From positions 58,174-122,173 of the forward strand of contig NZ_JAJHUO010000031.1 in the NCBI RefSeq assembly GCF_020859565.1: a stretch of 64,000 bases of DNA. The letters are read 5' to 3'. The notes under the pieces are model-generated. The model had not been told where the DNA came from. It saw only the letters and a program-made list of their open reading frames with translations, and searched no databases. The stretch is from Saccharothrix luteola. Lineage in GTDB: Bacteria > Actinomycetota > Actinomycetes > Mycobacteriales > Pseudonocardiaceae. How positions within the stretch are numbered: position 1 is the first letter of the stretch; each line of letters starts with the position of its first letter. The position numbers were made by a program, and so were the translations under genes. Below, in pieces: positions 15,737-24,445 of the stretch.

Positions 15737-18129
15737 GCACCCGCATCGCAGTCGTGGGAGACGTCGAGGCCACCCGGCCCACCGAGGACGACGGCCTGGG
15801 CTGCCTGCGCACCGAGCGTGGCAACCTCCCGCTGGAAGCCGTCGACGTCCACGCGACCATCACCGGGCTGGCCTCGCGCACCACCATCACGCAGACCTTC
15901 CACAACCCGCACCCCGACCCCCTCGAAGCGACCTACGTCTTCCCGCTGCCCGCCCGTGCCGCGGTGACCGCGCTGCGCGTGGAGGCCGACGGCCGCGTGG
16001 TGGAGGGCATGCTCAAGGAACGCGCGGCCGCGCGGGCCGACTACGACCAGGCCGTCTCCGACGGCAAGCGCGCCGCCATCGCCGAGGAGGAGCGGCCGGG
16101 CGTGTTCACCACGCGCGTCGGCAACATCGTGCCCGGCGAGCGGATCACCGTGCGCCTCACGATCGTGGGGGTGCTCGCCTACGAGGACGACACCGCCGAG
16201 TACCGCCTGCCGCTGGTCGTCGCACCCCGCTACGTCCCCGGCACCCCGCTGCCCGGCGACCAGGTCGGCGACGGCGTGGCCCGTGACACCGACGCGGTGC
16301 CCGACGCCTCCCGCATCAGCCCTCCGGTGCTGCTGCCCGGTTTCCCGAACCCGGTCCGCCTGTCCCTGGTGGTGGACGTCGACCTGGCCGGGCTGCCACC
16401 CGCGGAACCCTCGGCCAGCCTGCACGCCACCGTCACCGAGGAGACCGCCGGCGGGTTCGGCGTCCGGGTCGAGCCGGGTGCGCGCGTAGACCGCGACTTC
16501 CTGCTGCGCTTGCGCTTCGCCGACGCCGACGTGGTCCGCACCTCGTTGGCCGTGCGCCCGGACGAGGGCGGCGAGGGCGGCACGTTCGCGCTGACCGTGC
16601 TGCCCCCGGCCGCCGGCGGCCGGCTGCCGAGCCGGGACGTGGTGCTCGTGCTGGACCGGTCGGGCTCGATGCACGGTTGGAAGGTGGTCGCGGCGCGCCG
16701 GGCCGCGAGCCGCGTGGTCGACTCGCTGCGCGCGGACGACCGGTTCGCCGTGCTGGCGTTCGACGACCGGCTGGACAGCCCGGACGAGCTGCCCGCCGGC
16801 CTGGTCGCGGCGACCGACCGCAACCGCTACCGCGCGGTGGAGTTCCTGGCCGGCCTGGAGGCCCGGGGCGGCACCGAGATGCTGAACCCCCTCCAGCGCG
16901 CGGCCGGGCTGCTCGGCGCGGAGGGCGATCGGGAACGCGTGCTGGTGCTGGTGACCGACGGCCAGGTGGGCGACGAGGACCGGTTGCTGCGCGAGGTCGC
17001 CACGAGCCTGGCGGGCGTGCGGGTGCACACCGTCGGCATCGACCGCGCGGTCAACGCGGCGTTCCTGCAACGACTCGCGGGCTCGACCGGCCGCTGCGAG
17101 CTGGTCGAGTCGGAGGACCGGCTGGACGAGGCCATGCGCGACATCCACCACCGCATCGGCGCGCCCGTGCTGACCGGCCTGGCGGTGCGGGCCGACGGCC
17201 TGGCCGTGGAGGAGGGGTCGCTGGCCCCCGCGCCGCTGCCCGACCTGTTCCCCGGCGTCCCGGTCGTGGTCACCGGCAGGTACGCGGGCGAGCCGTCGGG
17301 CGCGGTGGAGGTCACCGGCTCGGGTGGGTGGCGGCAGCGGGTGGCGGCGGTGGCGAGCGACAACGCCGGGCTGGCCGCGCTGTGGGCCAGGGCTCGGGTG
17401 CGCGACCTGGAGGACCGCTACGTCGTGGGCGCGGGCGACCTCGACGCCCTGGAGCGGCAGGTCGTGAGAACATCGCTGGAGCACGGCGTGCTGTCCCGGT
17501 TCACCGCGTTCGTCGCAGTGGATGAACGGGTCGTCAACGAGGGCGGTCGGGTGAGGCGGGTGACGCAGCCGGTCGAACTGCCCGACGGCTGGTCATCCGT
17601 CCCCGCGTTCGCCGGCGGAGGCGGCTACGGCGCGGCTCCGGCCGGGATGCCGGTGGCCGGGGCGCCGATGGCGGCCATGCCGTTCGTCCCCGCCCCGGCC
17701 CCGGCGGCACCTCGCGCGCGGAAGACGCGGGCCCGTGCCGATCTCGAAGCGGCCGTGGCGAGCAGCGCGGACCTGGCAGCACCTAAGCCCGTCGCACCCG
17801 CGCCGCCCGTCCCCGCGCCGGCGGAGTTCGCCGCGGAGGCGTTGACCGGGCTGCGCGAAGCGCGAGAGCCGGCCGCTGCCCTGCTCGAGCGCCTGCACCA
17901 GGCCATCGGCCGCCACCTCCCGTCGTGGCGGGCCGCGGGCGCGCCCGCCGAGGCGCTGCGGACGCTGGCGGACCTGGCCGCGGAACTCGCCGTGCCCACC
18001 ACCGATCCCGCCGAGGTCGACCGCCGCCTGCGGCACGCGATCGCGACGCTGGAGACCCTGGCCGAACCCCCGTCAGGCCAATCCCGGCCGGCCGAGCCCC
18101 GCCGGCGCAAGCCGTTCTGGAAGCGGTGA
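15733..18129 (+). CDS. VIT and von Willebrand factor A domain protein
   Basis: A 798-residue protein with an N-terminal VIT (inter-alpha-trypsin inhibitor) domain at about 10-145 (TITQTFHNPHPDPLEATYVFPLP) and a VWA domain at about 300-470 with the metal-binding motif D308-x-S310-x-S312 (LDRSGSM) and LVLVTDGQVGDED. A proline/alanine-rich region (about 620-690) and a helical C-terminus with a basic end follow. There is no signal peptide or membrane segment, so it is probably cytoplasmic. Such proteins are thought to act as metal-dependent adhesion or scaffold modules. GGAGAGG lies before the ATG. It is co-translated with the MerR-type regulator and ends at a strong terminator. Confidence 0.88.
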   Translation: MSTRIAVVGDVEATRPTEDDGLGCLRTERGNLPLEAVDVHATITGLASRTTITQTFHNPHPDPLEATYVFPLPARAAVTALRVEADGRVVEGMLKERAAARADYDQAVSDGKRAAIAEEERPGVFTTRVGNIVPGERITVRLTIVGVLAYEDDTAEYRLPLVVAPRYVPGTPLPGDQVGDGVARDTDAVPDASRISPPVLLPGFPNPVRLSLVVDVDLAGLPPAEPSASLHATVTEETAGGFGVRVEPGARVDRDFLLRLRFADADVVRTSLAVRPDEGGEGGTFALTVLPPAAGGRLPSRDVVLVLDRSGSMHGWKVVAARRAASRVVDSLRADDRFAVLAFDDRLDSPDELPAGLVAATDRNRYRAVEFLAGLEARGGTEMLNPLQRAAGLLGAEGDRERVLVLVTDGQVGDEDRLLREVATSLAGVRVHTVGIDRAVNAAFLQRLAGSTGRCELVESEDRLDEAMRDIHHRIGAPVLTGLAVRADGLAVEEGSLAPAPLPDLFPGVPVVVTGRYAGEPSGAVEVTGSGGWRQRVAAVASDNAGLAALWARARVRDLEDRYVVGAGDLDALERQVVRTSLEHGVLSRFTAFVAVDERVVNEGGRVRRVTQPVELPDGWSSVPAFAGGGGYGAAPAGMPVAGAPMAAMPFVPAPAPAAPRARKTRARADLEAAVASSADLAAPKPVAPAPPVPAPAEFAAEALTGLREAREPAAALLERLHQAIGRHLPSWRAAGAPAEALRTLADLAAELAVPTTDPAEVDRRLRHAIATLETLAEPPSGQSRPAEPRRRKPFWKR

Positions 18130-18133
18130 CCTC

Positions 18134-18174
18134 CCGTTCCCGGGGCGGAGCCCGCCTCCCCGCCCCGGGAACGG
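18134..18174 (+). terminator. terminator of the MerR/VWA operon
   Basis: CCGTTCCCGGGGCG (18134-18147) pairs perfectly with CGCCCCGGGAACGG (18161-18174), starting five bases after the stop codon. Confidence 0.85.
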
Positions 18175-18473
18175 TCCGCCGCAGACGACGACGCTGCCTG
18201 TTGTCGCGGCGCGGTACCGACCCGTCATCGCGGTCGGGCGCCCGAGGGCATCGGCCGCGAAGTCGCGCCGTAGATCGGGGACACCAGCCGATCACCCGAA
18301 CCGGCGAGCGCCCCTCGTCCAAGTGCGGCAGTACAGCTACCGGGCCTTCACCGACGCCTGCCAGAACGCCAAGGTGACCGTACCCATGGGCGCGGCCGGA
18401 GTTGCTCCCGGCCGGCGCGTTCCTTCGCCACGCCCTATGGACTGCGGCCATGGCGGCACGGAGGATGGGGCGC
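18175..18473. other. gene-free stretch
   Basis: No frame here has convincing protein content. It should contain the promoter for the small ORF and condensation-domain gene, but no clear -10/-35 pair was seen. Confidence 0.4.
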
Positions 18474-18620
18474 ATGCCACCGCCGACGCCCGACCTCGTG
18501 GTGCACGACGAAGCGTCGTGGCACCACCTCGCCGTCCACTCGGGTGATCACGCCCTCCCGTCCTCCCGGGTCGGATCGGTCACGCGCCTCGCCGCCGCCT
18601 TCCGCGACCGGGTGGGGTGA
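18474..18620 (+). CDS. 48-residue ORF coupled to a condensation-domain gene
   Basis: ATG 18474 has a GAGGA-type site about ten bases upstream. The frame has about 90% G or C at third codon positions, as real genes here do. Its TGA overlaps the GTG of the downstream gene (GTGA), the usual sign of translational coupling. The peptide is rich in His, Ser and Val (DEASWHHLAVHSGDH) with a basic C-terminus; it has no signal peptide or membrane segment. No family was recognised. It may be a substrate or precursor peptide for its partner, an accessory protein, or merely a leader peptide. Confidence 0.5.
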   Translation: MPPPTPDLVVHDEASWHHLAVHSGDHALPSSRVGSVTRLAAAFRDRVG

Positions 18621-20413
18621 GAACCGTGACCGTCGTGGCGGACCCGGGGCAGCACCGCCGGCAGCGGGTGCGGCTGACACCGCAGCGCACGATCCAGGTA
18701 CCCGTCACCGGCTCGCGGGAGGCCGAGGGGCCGCTCACCCTCGGTCAGGTCAACATCGCGCAGTGGCTGAGCCAGGTCTCCGACCACTTCTACTCGGTGC
18801 TCTGCGTCGAGCTCCCGGTGCCGGCCGTCGCCTCGGTGGACGACGTGGTCGAGACCATCGCCGTGCTGGGCGCGCGGCACGAGGCGCTGCGCACCTCCTA
18901 CGACCTCGGCGAGGAGAAGCGGCAGCTGGTCGCGGCCTCCGGCACGCTCCCGCTCGAGGTCTGCGTGCTCGGTCAGGGCCGGTGGGGTCCGCGCGACCGC
19001 ACGTCGGTGGCCGGGACGCTCCTCCGCCTGCTGCGCGACAACCCCGACCCGGATCGGCCGGCGATGCGGGTCGTGGTCGCGGTCTCTCCCGACGAGGACG
19101 GCAGGGTCATCGCGTGCGCGGGCGCGTTCTCGCACATGGCGGTCGACCACGGCGCGATCGAGGTCCTGCGGCGCGAGTTCGCCGAACTGGTCGGCGACAC
19201 CTCCCGCCGGCACGTCGGCACACCCCGCCACCAGCCACTGGACCAGGCGCGACTGGAGGCGACCCCCGCCGAGCGGCGCCGGGCGCGGGCGGCGCAGGTC
19301 TACCTCCAGCGCCAGACCTCGAAGATCCCCCGCCTGCTCTACCACATGCCCGACACCAGCCCCGGCGGTGATCCGCTGGCCGTGGAGCTGTCCTCACCGG
19401 CCGCCGCCATGGCGGTGCGCCGGGTGGCGACCCGCACCCGCGCCAGCCGGCAGAGCGTCGTGCTGGCCGCGATCTGCGCTGTGCTGGCCCACCGCACCGG
19501 CGACGAGGAGATCGTGCTGCCCCTGATGTCGGGCAACCGCTTCGACCGCCACCTGCTCGACTACGTCGGCTCGCTGGCCCAGGGCACGATCGCCTCCGTC
19601 GGCGTCGCCGGGCGCGACTTCGACGCGCTGGTCGCGCACACGTGGACCACGGTCCTGGAGGCCAGCAGGCACGCCCGGTACGACGCGGCCGAACGAGCCC
19701 GGCTGGACGAGCGGATAGCCCACGAACGCGGCCTGCTGTTCCGCTACGAACCGCTGTTCAACAACCTCGCCCCCGAGCCCGGTCCCGGTACCTCGCCCGG
19801 CGCCTTGCCCGGCACCGACGAACTCCGGGCCGCGCTCGCCCACACCGAACTGCGCTGGCGTCCGGTGCAGCGCAACGCGAAACCGGTGCGCTTCAACCTC
19901 AACCAACTCGACGAGCGGCTGGTGCTCGACCTGTGGGTCGAGGACGACGGCGTGGTCCCGCGTCAGGAAGCGGAGTCACTGCTGCTGGCGTTCGAACGCG
20001 TCCTGGTGGCCGCGGCACACGAAGACCTGACCACCGCGCGGATGCACGACCTCATCGGGCTGCCGACGGCCGAGCGCTCGGCGAACTGGCTGCTGCTCGA
20101 CTCGTGCCGGGTCGACCTGCGCCAGGTCCAGGCCCTCTTGGACGACGCCCTGGCCCCGGCCGTCACCCGGGTCTTCGCCGAAGCCAACGGTCACCCCTTG
20201 GTGGCCTACGTGACCATCACGGACCACGCCAGCACCCCTGAACAGGCCCACGCCCGCTGCATGGCCGCACTTCCCGACCACCCGGCGGTCCTCACCCCAC
20301 GCCACTACGTCCTGTGCCCCGCCGCCCCGACCGACCCGGCGGACCTCGCCTCCTGGCCCGCCCCCCGCCACACCGGCACGGGACGCGCACCCGCACCGCC
20401 GGTCGAGCTCTGA
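18617..20413 (+). CDS. stand-alone condensation-domain protein with altered active site
   Basis: A 598-residue protein with the fold pattern of non-ribosomal-peptide condensation domains, related acyltransferases and polyketide-associated proteins: an N-terminal lobe with a substrate-facing loop near 172 and a C-terminal lobe with GNRFDRHLLDYVGSLAQ. The catalytic motif HHxxxDG appears as S172-H173-MAV-D177-H178-G: the second His and the Asp remain, the first His is Ser and the Gly is His. No adenylation, carrier or thioesterase domain is present in or near it. GTG 18617 overlaps the stop of the 48-residue ORF. It could be a free-standing acyl- or aminoacyl-transferase, or a non-catalytic relative. 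Confidence 0.7.
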   Translation: MRTVTVVADPGQHRRQRVRLTPQRTIQVPVTGSREAEGPLTLGQVNIAQWLSQVSDHFYSVLCVELPVPAVASVDDVVETIAVLGARHEALRTSYDLGEEKRQLVAASGTLPLEVCVLGQGRWGPRDRTSVAGTLLRLLRDNPDPDRPAMRVVVAVSPDEDGRVIACAGAFSHMAVDHGAIEVLRREFAELVGDTSRRHVGTPRHQPLDQARLEATPAERRRARAAQVYLQRQTSKIPRLLYHMPDTSPGGDPLAVELSSPAAAMAVRRVATRTRASRQSVVLAAICAVLAHRTGDEEIVLPLMSGNRFDRHLLDYVGSLAQGTIASVGVAGRDFDALVAHTWTTVLEASRHARYDAAERARLDERIAHERGLLFRYEPLFNNLAPEPGPGTSPGALPGTDELRAALAHTELRWRPVQRNAKPVRFNLNQLDERLVLDLWVEDDGVVPRQEAESLLLAFERVLVAAAHEDLTTARMHDLIGLPTAERSANWLLLDSCRVDLRQVQALLDDALAPAVTRVFAEANGHPLVAYVTITDHASTPEQAHARCMAALPDHPAVLTPRHYVLCPAAPTDPADLASWPAPRHTGTGRAPAPPVEL

Positions 20414-20479
20414 ACGCTGGGCTCGGGTGGCCGCAGGCGGTCGCGGCGGTCAACTGCCTGGGTCCGCCGGTCCCGCTCA

Positions 20480-20541
20480 CGAGCACCTCGGCCCCTCACG
20501 CTACGTACGGCTTCAACCTGCATGGATGGAGTTATCGGCAG
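20480..20541 (-). mobile_element. IS family A, orphan left end
   Basis: The block GGCTTCAACCTGCATGGATG (20502-20521), and what follows to GGCAGGTAC, matches the left ends at 37586-37641 and 39455-39516. No family A transposase follows it. Confidence 0.65.
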
Positions 20542-20579
20542 GTACAGGGTTCGTGGCGGACCGGACCCGCGAGATGCCT

Positions 20580-20790
20580 GCTCAGAACCGCGTTCTCGTG
20601 CCGTAGCACGAGCAGTTTGGCCGCCTCACCGCCTCGCCGGGCAGCAGCACCGACGAGATCGACAGCAACCTCCGGGTCACCCCGCACAGCAGGGCACGAC
20701 GATCACCCTGACAGGGCCCCAACGCGGCGACACCGCGCTCTACCAGCGACGATGATTCTTCGAGCGGCACAGGTCGGCTCGACCCAGCAC
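20580..20790 (-). mobile_element. IS family C, 5' fragment
   Basis: Minus-strand text VTRRLLSISSVLL, then EAAKLLVLRHENAVL in the next frame, is the N-terminus of a third integrase-type transposase. The same segment recurs at 44375-44525. Broken by a frameshift and by the family B fragment next to it. Confidence 0.55.
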
Positions 20791-20990
20791 GGCGATTTCG
20801 TGCGTGGCACCAGCAGTTCGGCGTCTTTGGCCGCCGATGACCGGCCGAGCAGAACCAGCCGGCCAACGACCCGGACGAAGATCAGGTACAGTAGTCGTAA
20901 CGCCATGCCCTGGGATCGTGCCCCTGCCGCCCATGATGCGCGATCGCTGCAGCTCAGCGTCCGAACGCCGAGTTATGAAACCCACAGGGG
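20700..20990 (-). mobile_element. IS family B, 5' end and transposase N-terminus
   Basis: Minus-strand text MALRLLYLIFV and LVLLGRSSAAKDAELLV (20800-20906) is the start of a second integrase-type transposase, also seen at 25330-25555 and 40555-40660. The bases 20905-20990 before it (core CGCAGCTCAGCG-like, ending in CCCACAGG) recur at 37940-38020 and 40660-40735 and are the element's left end. Confidence 0.65.
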
Positions 20991-21019
20991 AGAAGGTCGG
21001 TGTCACGCAGCGGCTGCGC

Positions 21020-21552
21020 GACCGGTCCGCCTGATCGAGGGCCGGGTGGCGGCGCCGTCGGCGGTGGTCGTGGACTCGCGGTCGGTGCGCGCCGCCGCCA
21101 CCGTCGGCCGGGCCACCCGCGGCTGGAACGGCGGGAAGAAGGTCGCGGGTCGCAAGCGCCACATCGTGGTAGACACCCTGGGATTGTTGTCGGCGGTACT
21201 GGTGCCCCCGGCCTCGACGCAGGACCGGGTCGCCGCCCGCAACCTGCTGCGCCGGATGCGCGCCACCGCGGGCGTGCGGGTGTGGTTGGTGTGGGCCGAC
21301 GGCGCCTACACCGGCCCTATGGCCGACTGGGCACGAAGAACGCTTCGCGTGGTGATCGAGATCGTCCAACGCCCGCAACTGCCATACTTCACGGTGCTGC
21401 CCCGAAGGTGGGTGGTGGAACGCACCCTGGCGTGGATCACGGGCCATCGCCGCTGCGTCCGTGACTACGAACGCCTACCCCGCCACCACGAAGCCATGGT
21501 CCGCTGGGCCATGATCCGCATCACCAGCCGCCTACTCACCCAACCCCGATAG
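21020..21552 (+). mobile_element. IS5-family (IS427-type) transposase, C-terminal part only
   Basis: The plus strand encodes about 175 residues of a DDE transposase: VVVDSRSVRAAATVGR, GRKRHIVVDTLGLL, VWADGAYTGPMADWA, LPRRWVVERTLAWI, DYERLPRHHEAM. The second catalytic Asp and the final Glu (VVER) are present, but the N-terminal half is missing. The stop is at 21550-21552. The intact IS1182-type element begins 17 bases later, inside this element's 3' flank. Confidence 0.85.
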
Positions 21553-21569
21553 CTCGGAAACAGCTACTT

Positions 21570-23420
21570 AGCTTGACTCTATCGGTGATCTTGGAACGGT
21601 CGGTGTGTCGTGGAGGGTGACCGGTAGGTAACAGTGAGGCTTCCGGGGGTCGGTGAAGTCGCAATGCTCCCTGAGGTGGTCAGATGTCGTTACCGGTTGG
21701 TTCCCGGTCCGCGGTGGAGGTCCCGGAGCTCACCGCGCGGATGGCGCGAGCCAGTAATCCCGGTGGTACGACGGCGATGTGGGTACGTGACCGCCTCGAC
21801 GGCCTGTGGAGGGACGAGGACTTCGCCGACTGCTACTCGCGTAACGGGCGCCCTGGCCTCTCCCCGGCCCAGTTGGCCACGGTGAGCGTGCTGCAGTTCC
21901 TGCTGGGCCTGTCCGATCGCGGCGCCGCCGAGGCCGTGCGCTGCCGCATCGACTTCAAGTACGCGCTCGGTCTGGAACTCGACGACCCCGGCTTCCACCA
22001 CAGCGTGCTCGGCGACTTCCGCGACCGCCTGCTGCGGGCCGGCCGGGCGGACCACCTCCTCGATGTCGCCCTGGCCCGTCTGAAAGACGCCGGACTGGTC
22101 CGCGAGCGCACCACCCAGCGCACCGACTCCACCCACGTCCTGGCCGCCGTGCGCGACCTGACCCGCCTCGAATTGGTGACAGAGGCGGTGCGTGCGGCCC
22201 TGGAGGAACTCGCCCGCGTCGCCGATCATGCGCTGCACGGCCTGGTCGACGAACACTGGGGCCGCCGCTACGGCCGCCCCGTACGTTTGGGCAAGAACCC
22301 GACCCGGCCCAAGACCAGGATCAACGCCACCGGGGCGGACGCCCGCCACCTGCTCGAACACCTCAGCCGCAACCATCCCGGCCTGCTGGACATCTTCCAG
22401 GTCCAGGCTCTGCGGCAGGTGCTGGTTCAGCAGTACCACTGGGATGACATGGGCCGCCTGCGGTGGCGTGAGGATGAGGAGGGCAGCGGTCTGCCGCCGT
22501 CTGCGAATCGGATCGTCTCGCCTTACGACCCGACGGTGCGCTACGCGCGTCGTGGGCAGGTCACCCGCTGGCAGGGGTTCCTCGCGCACGTGACCGAGAC
22601 CTGCTCCGGCGACAGCCCGAACGTGATCACCGACGTGGCCACCATGCCTGCCACCAGCTCCGACGCCGGGGTCCTGCCCGGCATCCACACCAGACTGCAA
22701 CACCGCGGCCTGCGGCCGGACCGGCATCTGGTCGACGGCGGCTACACATCCCTGGTCCACTTGGAGCGGGCCGAACGCGAACACGGGATCACCGTCATCG
22801 GACCACTCCCGGGAAACCCCACCCACCAGCACCGGAAGGGCGAAGGTTTCGCCCGCGACGACTTCCGCATCGACTTTGACCGCCGCCAGGTCACCTGCCC
22901 ACAAGGCCGGATCAGCAAGGGCTGGCACGGCCCCTACCCGACATCTTCGCCGACCGCGGCCCCGCTGATCGTGGCCCGCTTCACCAAGAGTCAGTGCCAA
23001 CCCTGCCCGGTCCGAGCCCAGTGCACCACCTCCCGTGATTCCGCGCGCAGCGTGGGCTTCCCTCCGAAGGAGTTGCTCGAACTGCAGCTGCGCAACCGCG
23101 CCGAACGACAGGAACCGGCCTGGCACAAGCGCTACGCGGTGCGTTCCGGCATCGAGGGAACCATTTTCGACTTCACCCACGGTCATGGCATGCGCCGCTG
23201 CCGCTACCGAGGACAGCGCAAAACCCACCTACAGCATGTGCTCACCGCTATAGCGGTCAACATCGAACGCCTCAGCCGGCAACCTCCCGGCACAAGCGCG
23301 CCCGCACGACCACCGACGGCCTTCCAGGACTACCTCGATCAGCAGGACATCCCGCGCCTGCGTTCCTGGCGAGCCGTCAGCTGACACAGCAGCGACCAAG
23401 ATCACCGACAGAGTCAAGCT
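21570..23420 (+). mobile_element. intact IS1182-family insertion sequence
   Basis: About 1.85 kb bounded by 25-bp terminal inverted repeats with one mismatch: left 21570-21594 (AGCTTGACTCT, A, TCGGTGATCTTGG) and right 23396-23420 (reverse complement, with G at the variable base). TTA flanks both ends and may be the target duplication; the exact boundary is ambiguous because of CTTAG/GCTTAG palindromy. It holds one undamaged transposase gene and is the only insertion sequence in the window that looks intact. Confidence 0.88.
21684..23384 (+). CDS. IS1182 family transposase
   Basis: A 566-residue transposase with the IS1182 layout: N-terminal domain (WRDEDFADCY, LSPAQLATVSVLQFLLGLSD, RCRIDFKYALGLELD), catalytic Asp in TQRTDSTHVLAAVRDL, second Asp in HLVDGGYTS, a zinc-finger-like C-x2-C motif (CQPCPVRAQC), and a C-terminal Glu in RSGIEGTIFDFTHGHGMRR. 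ATG 21684 is preceded by GAGGTGG. No stop codons or frameshifts interrupt it. It is recent compared with the surrounding debris. Confidence 0.92.
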   Translation: MSLPVGSRSAVEVPELTARMARASNPGGTTAMWVRDRLDGLWRDEDFADCYSRNGRPGLSPAQLATVSVLQFLLGLSDRGAAEAVRCRIDFKYALGLELDDPGFHHSVLGDFRDRLLRAGRADHLLDVALARLKDAGLVRERTTQRTDSTHVLAAVRDLTRLELVTEAVRAALEELARVADHALHGLVDEHWGRRYGRPVRLGKNPTRPKTRINATGADARHLLEHLSRNHPGLLDIFQVQALRQVLVQQYHWDDMGRLRWREDEEGSGLPPSANRIVSPYDPTVRYARRGQVTRWQGFLAHVTETCSGDSPNVITDVATMPATSSDAGVLPGIHTRLQHRGLRPDRHLVDGGYTSLVHLERAEREHGITVIGPLPGNPTHQHRKGEGFARDDFRIDFDRRQVTCPQGRISKGWHGPYPTSSPTAAPLIVARFTKSQCQPCPVRAQCTTSRDSARSVGFPPKELLELQLRNRAERQEPAWHKRYAVRSGIEGTIFDFTHGHGMRRCRYRGQRKTHLQHVLTAIAVNIERLSRQPPGTSAPARPPTAFQDYLDQQDIPRLRSWRAVS

Positions 23421-24244
23421 TAGGGCGTGCGCGCCGTTTCGGCGGTGCGACGCTTCGCGGGTCGAAGGTAGCGCTCCAGTCCGTTGAGCTTCTGGTCGGC
23501 GATGAACGTCGACCTCTCGTTGATGATGACGTCTTCGGCGTGCCGGATGCAGCCCCATGCTGAGTCGCCCCACGGATCGGCGACCTTGACCTCGACGGGG
23601 TTGTCGCAGGGGCTCGACAAGCCGAGCTGGCACGTCCGGGGGTGCTCGGCGTCAAGGTGGTCGGCCGCGAGGTGGCGCAACTGGCCCGCCAGCTTCGCCG
23701 ACGCGGTGGCGTGCGCTCCGGAAGCCTCGTCCAGGCCGCGTTCGGCGCGCACCGCCTGGATGGCGGCCAGGCGCAACTCCAGCTGGTCGGCGACGATCCC
23801 GGCAAGCGCGGTGAGCGTCGCGACCTGGGTGTCGGTGACCTCGCGGGGTTCGCGGTCGATCACGTTGACCGTGCCCAGCCGGTGCCCGTCGCCGGTGATG
23901 ATCGGCGCGGCGGCGTAGAAGCGCAGGCCCAGCTCGCCGCGCACCAGCGGGTGGTCCAGGGTGCGGGGGTCGACCGCACCGTCGTTCACCACGTACGCCT
24001 CGTCCTGCAACACGGCCGAGGCGCACAGGCCGGGCTCGGTGCCGATCTGGGTGACGCCCGACAGACCGTGGCAGGCCGCGAACCACACGCGGTCGACGTC
24101 CACGATCGTCACGGTCGCGATCGGTGTACCGAAGACCTGCGCGGCCACGCGGGCGACGCTGTCGAAACTACCGTCGGCGGGCGCGTCCAGAATGTGGTAG
24201 CGATGGACCGCCGACAGACGCTCTGGATCGGTGTGGGTGGGCAC
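23420..24244 (-). CDS. GAF domain protein
   Basis: A 274-residue cytoplasmic protein with a GAF ligand-sensing domain at about 25-165 (FGTPIATVTIVDVDRVWF, GLCASAVLQDEAYVV, RFYAAAPIITGDGHRLGT), a helical linker, and a C-terminal block (CIRHAEDVIINERSTFI) shared with other actinobacterial GAF proteins. There is no kinase, cyclase or HTH output domain. Translation starts at a GTG with no obvious ribosome binding site. The TAA stop is provided by the TTA at the IS1182 junction, but the same TAA would be present in the uninterrupted sequence, so the gene is probably whole. Ligand and partner unknown. Confidence 0.82.
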   Translation of the reverse strand: MPTHTDPERLSAVHRYHILDAPADGSFDSVARVAAQVFGTPIATVTIVDVDRVWFAACHGLSGVTQIGTEPGLCASAVLQDEAYVVNDGAVDPRTLDHPLVRGELGLRFYAAAPIITGDGHRLGTVNVIDREPREVTDTQVATLTALAGIVADQLELRLAAIQAVRAERGLDEASGAHATASAKLAGQLRHLAADHLDAEHPRTCQLGLSSPCDNPVEVKVADPWGDSAWGCIRHAEDVIINERSTFIADQKLNGLERYLRPAKRRTAETARTP

Positions 24245-24445
24245 ACCGGCAACGGTAACCGAGGATCACCGCAGGTCCGGACCGCGAACAATCTTGTGAC
24301 CGTGCTGCGTGCCACGTTTGGCCACCTGCAACAGCGGGTAAGCGGGTGGGCTTAACGCGTGTTGTCGGACGGCCGGGTGGCGTTTGTACGATGTGGCGAT
24401 GTGCGATTCCCGCACGCACGACCGAGTTCGGCGCCTGGAGAAGAC

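Noticed and set aside
15065..18129. MerR plus VWA pair considered as a terR/moxR-type or defence cassette
   Set aside because: No MoxR ATPase, nuclease or other effector gene is adjacent; only the two-gene operon is supported.
18474..18620. Calling the 48-residue ORF a lasso peptide or lanthipeptide precursor
   Set aside because: No leader/core pattern, cysteines or matching modification enzymes are present; only the coupling to a condensation-domain gene is seen.
20480..20541. The repeated AACCTGC...GCAGGT block considered as a structured RNA or riboswitch
   Set aside because: It always lies at the 5' end of IS family A fragments, and its counterpart is the element's right end, so a terminal inverted repeat explains it.
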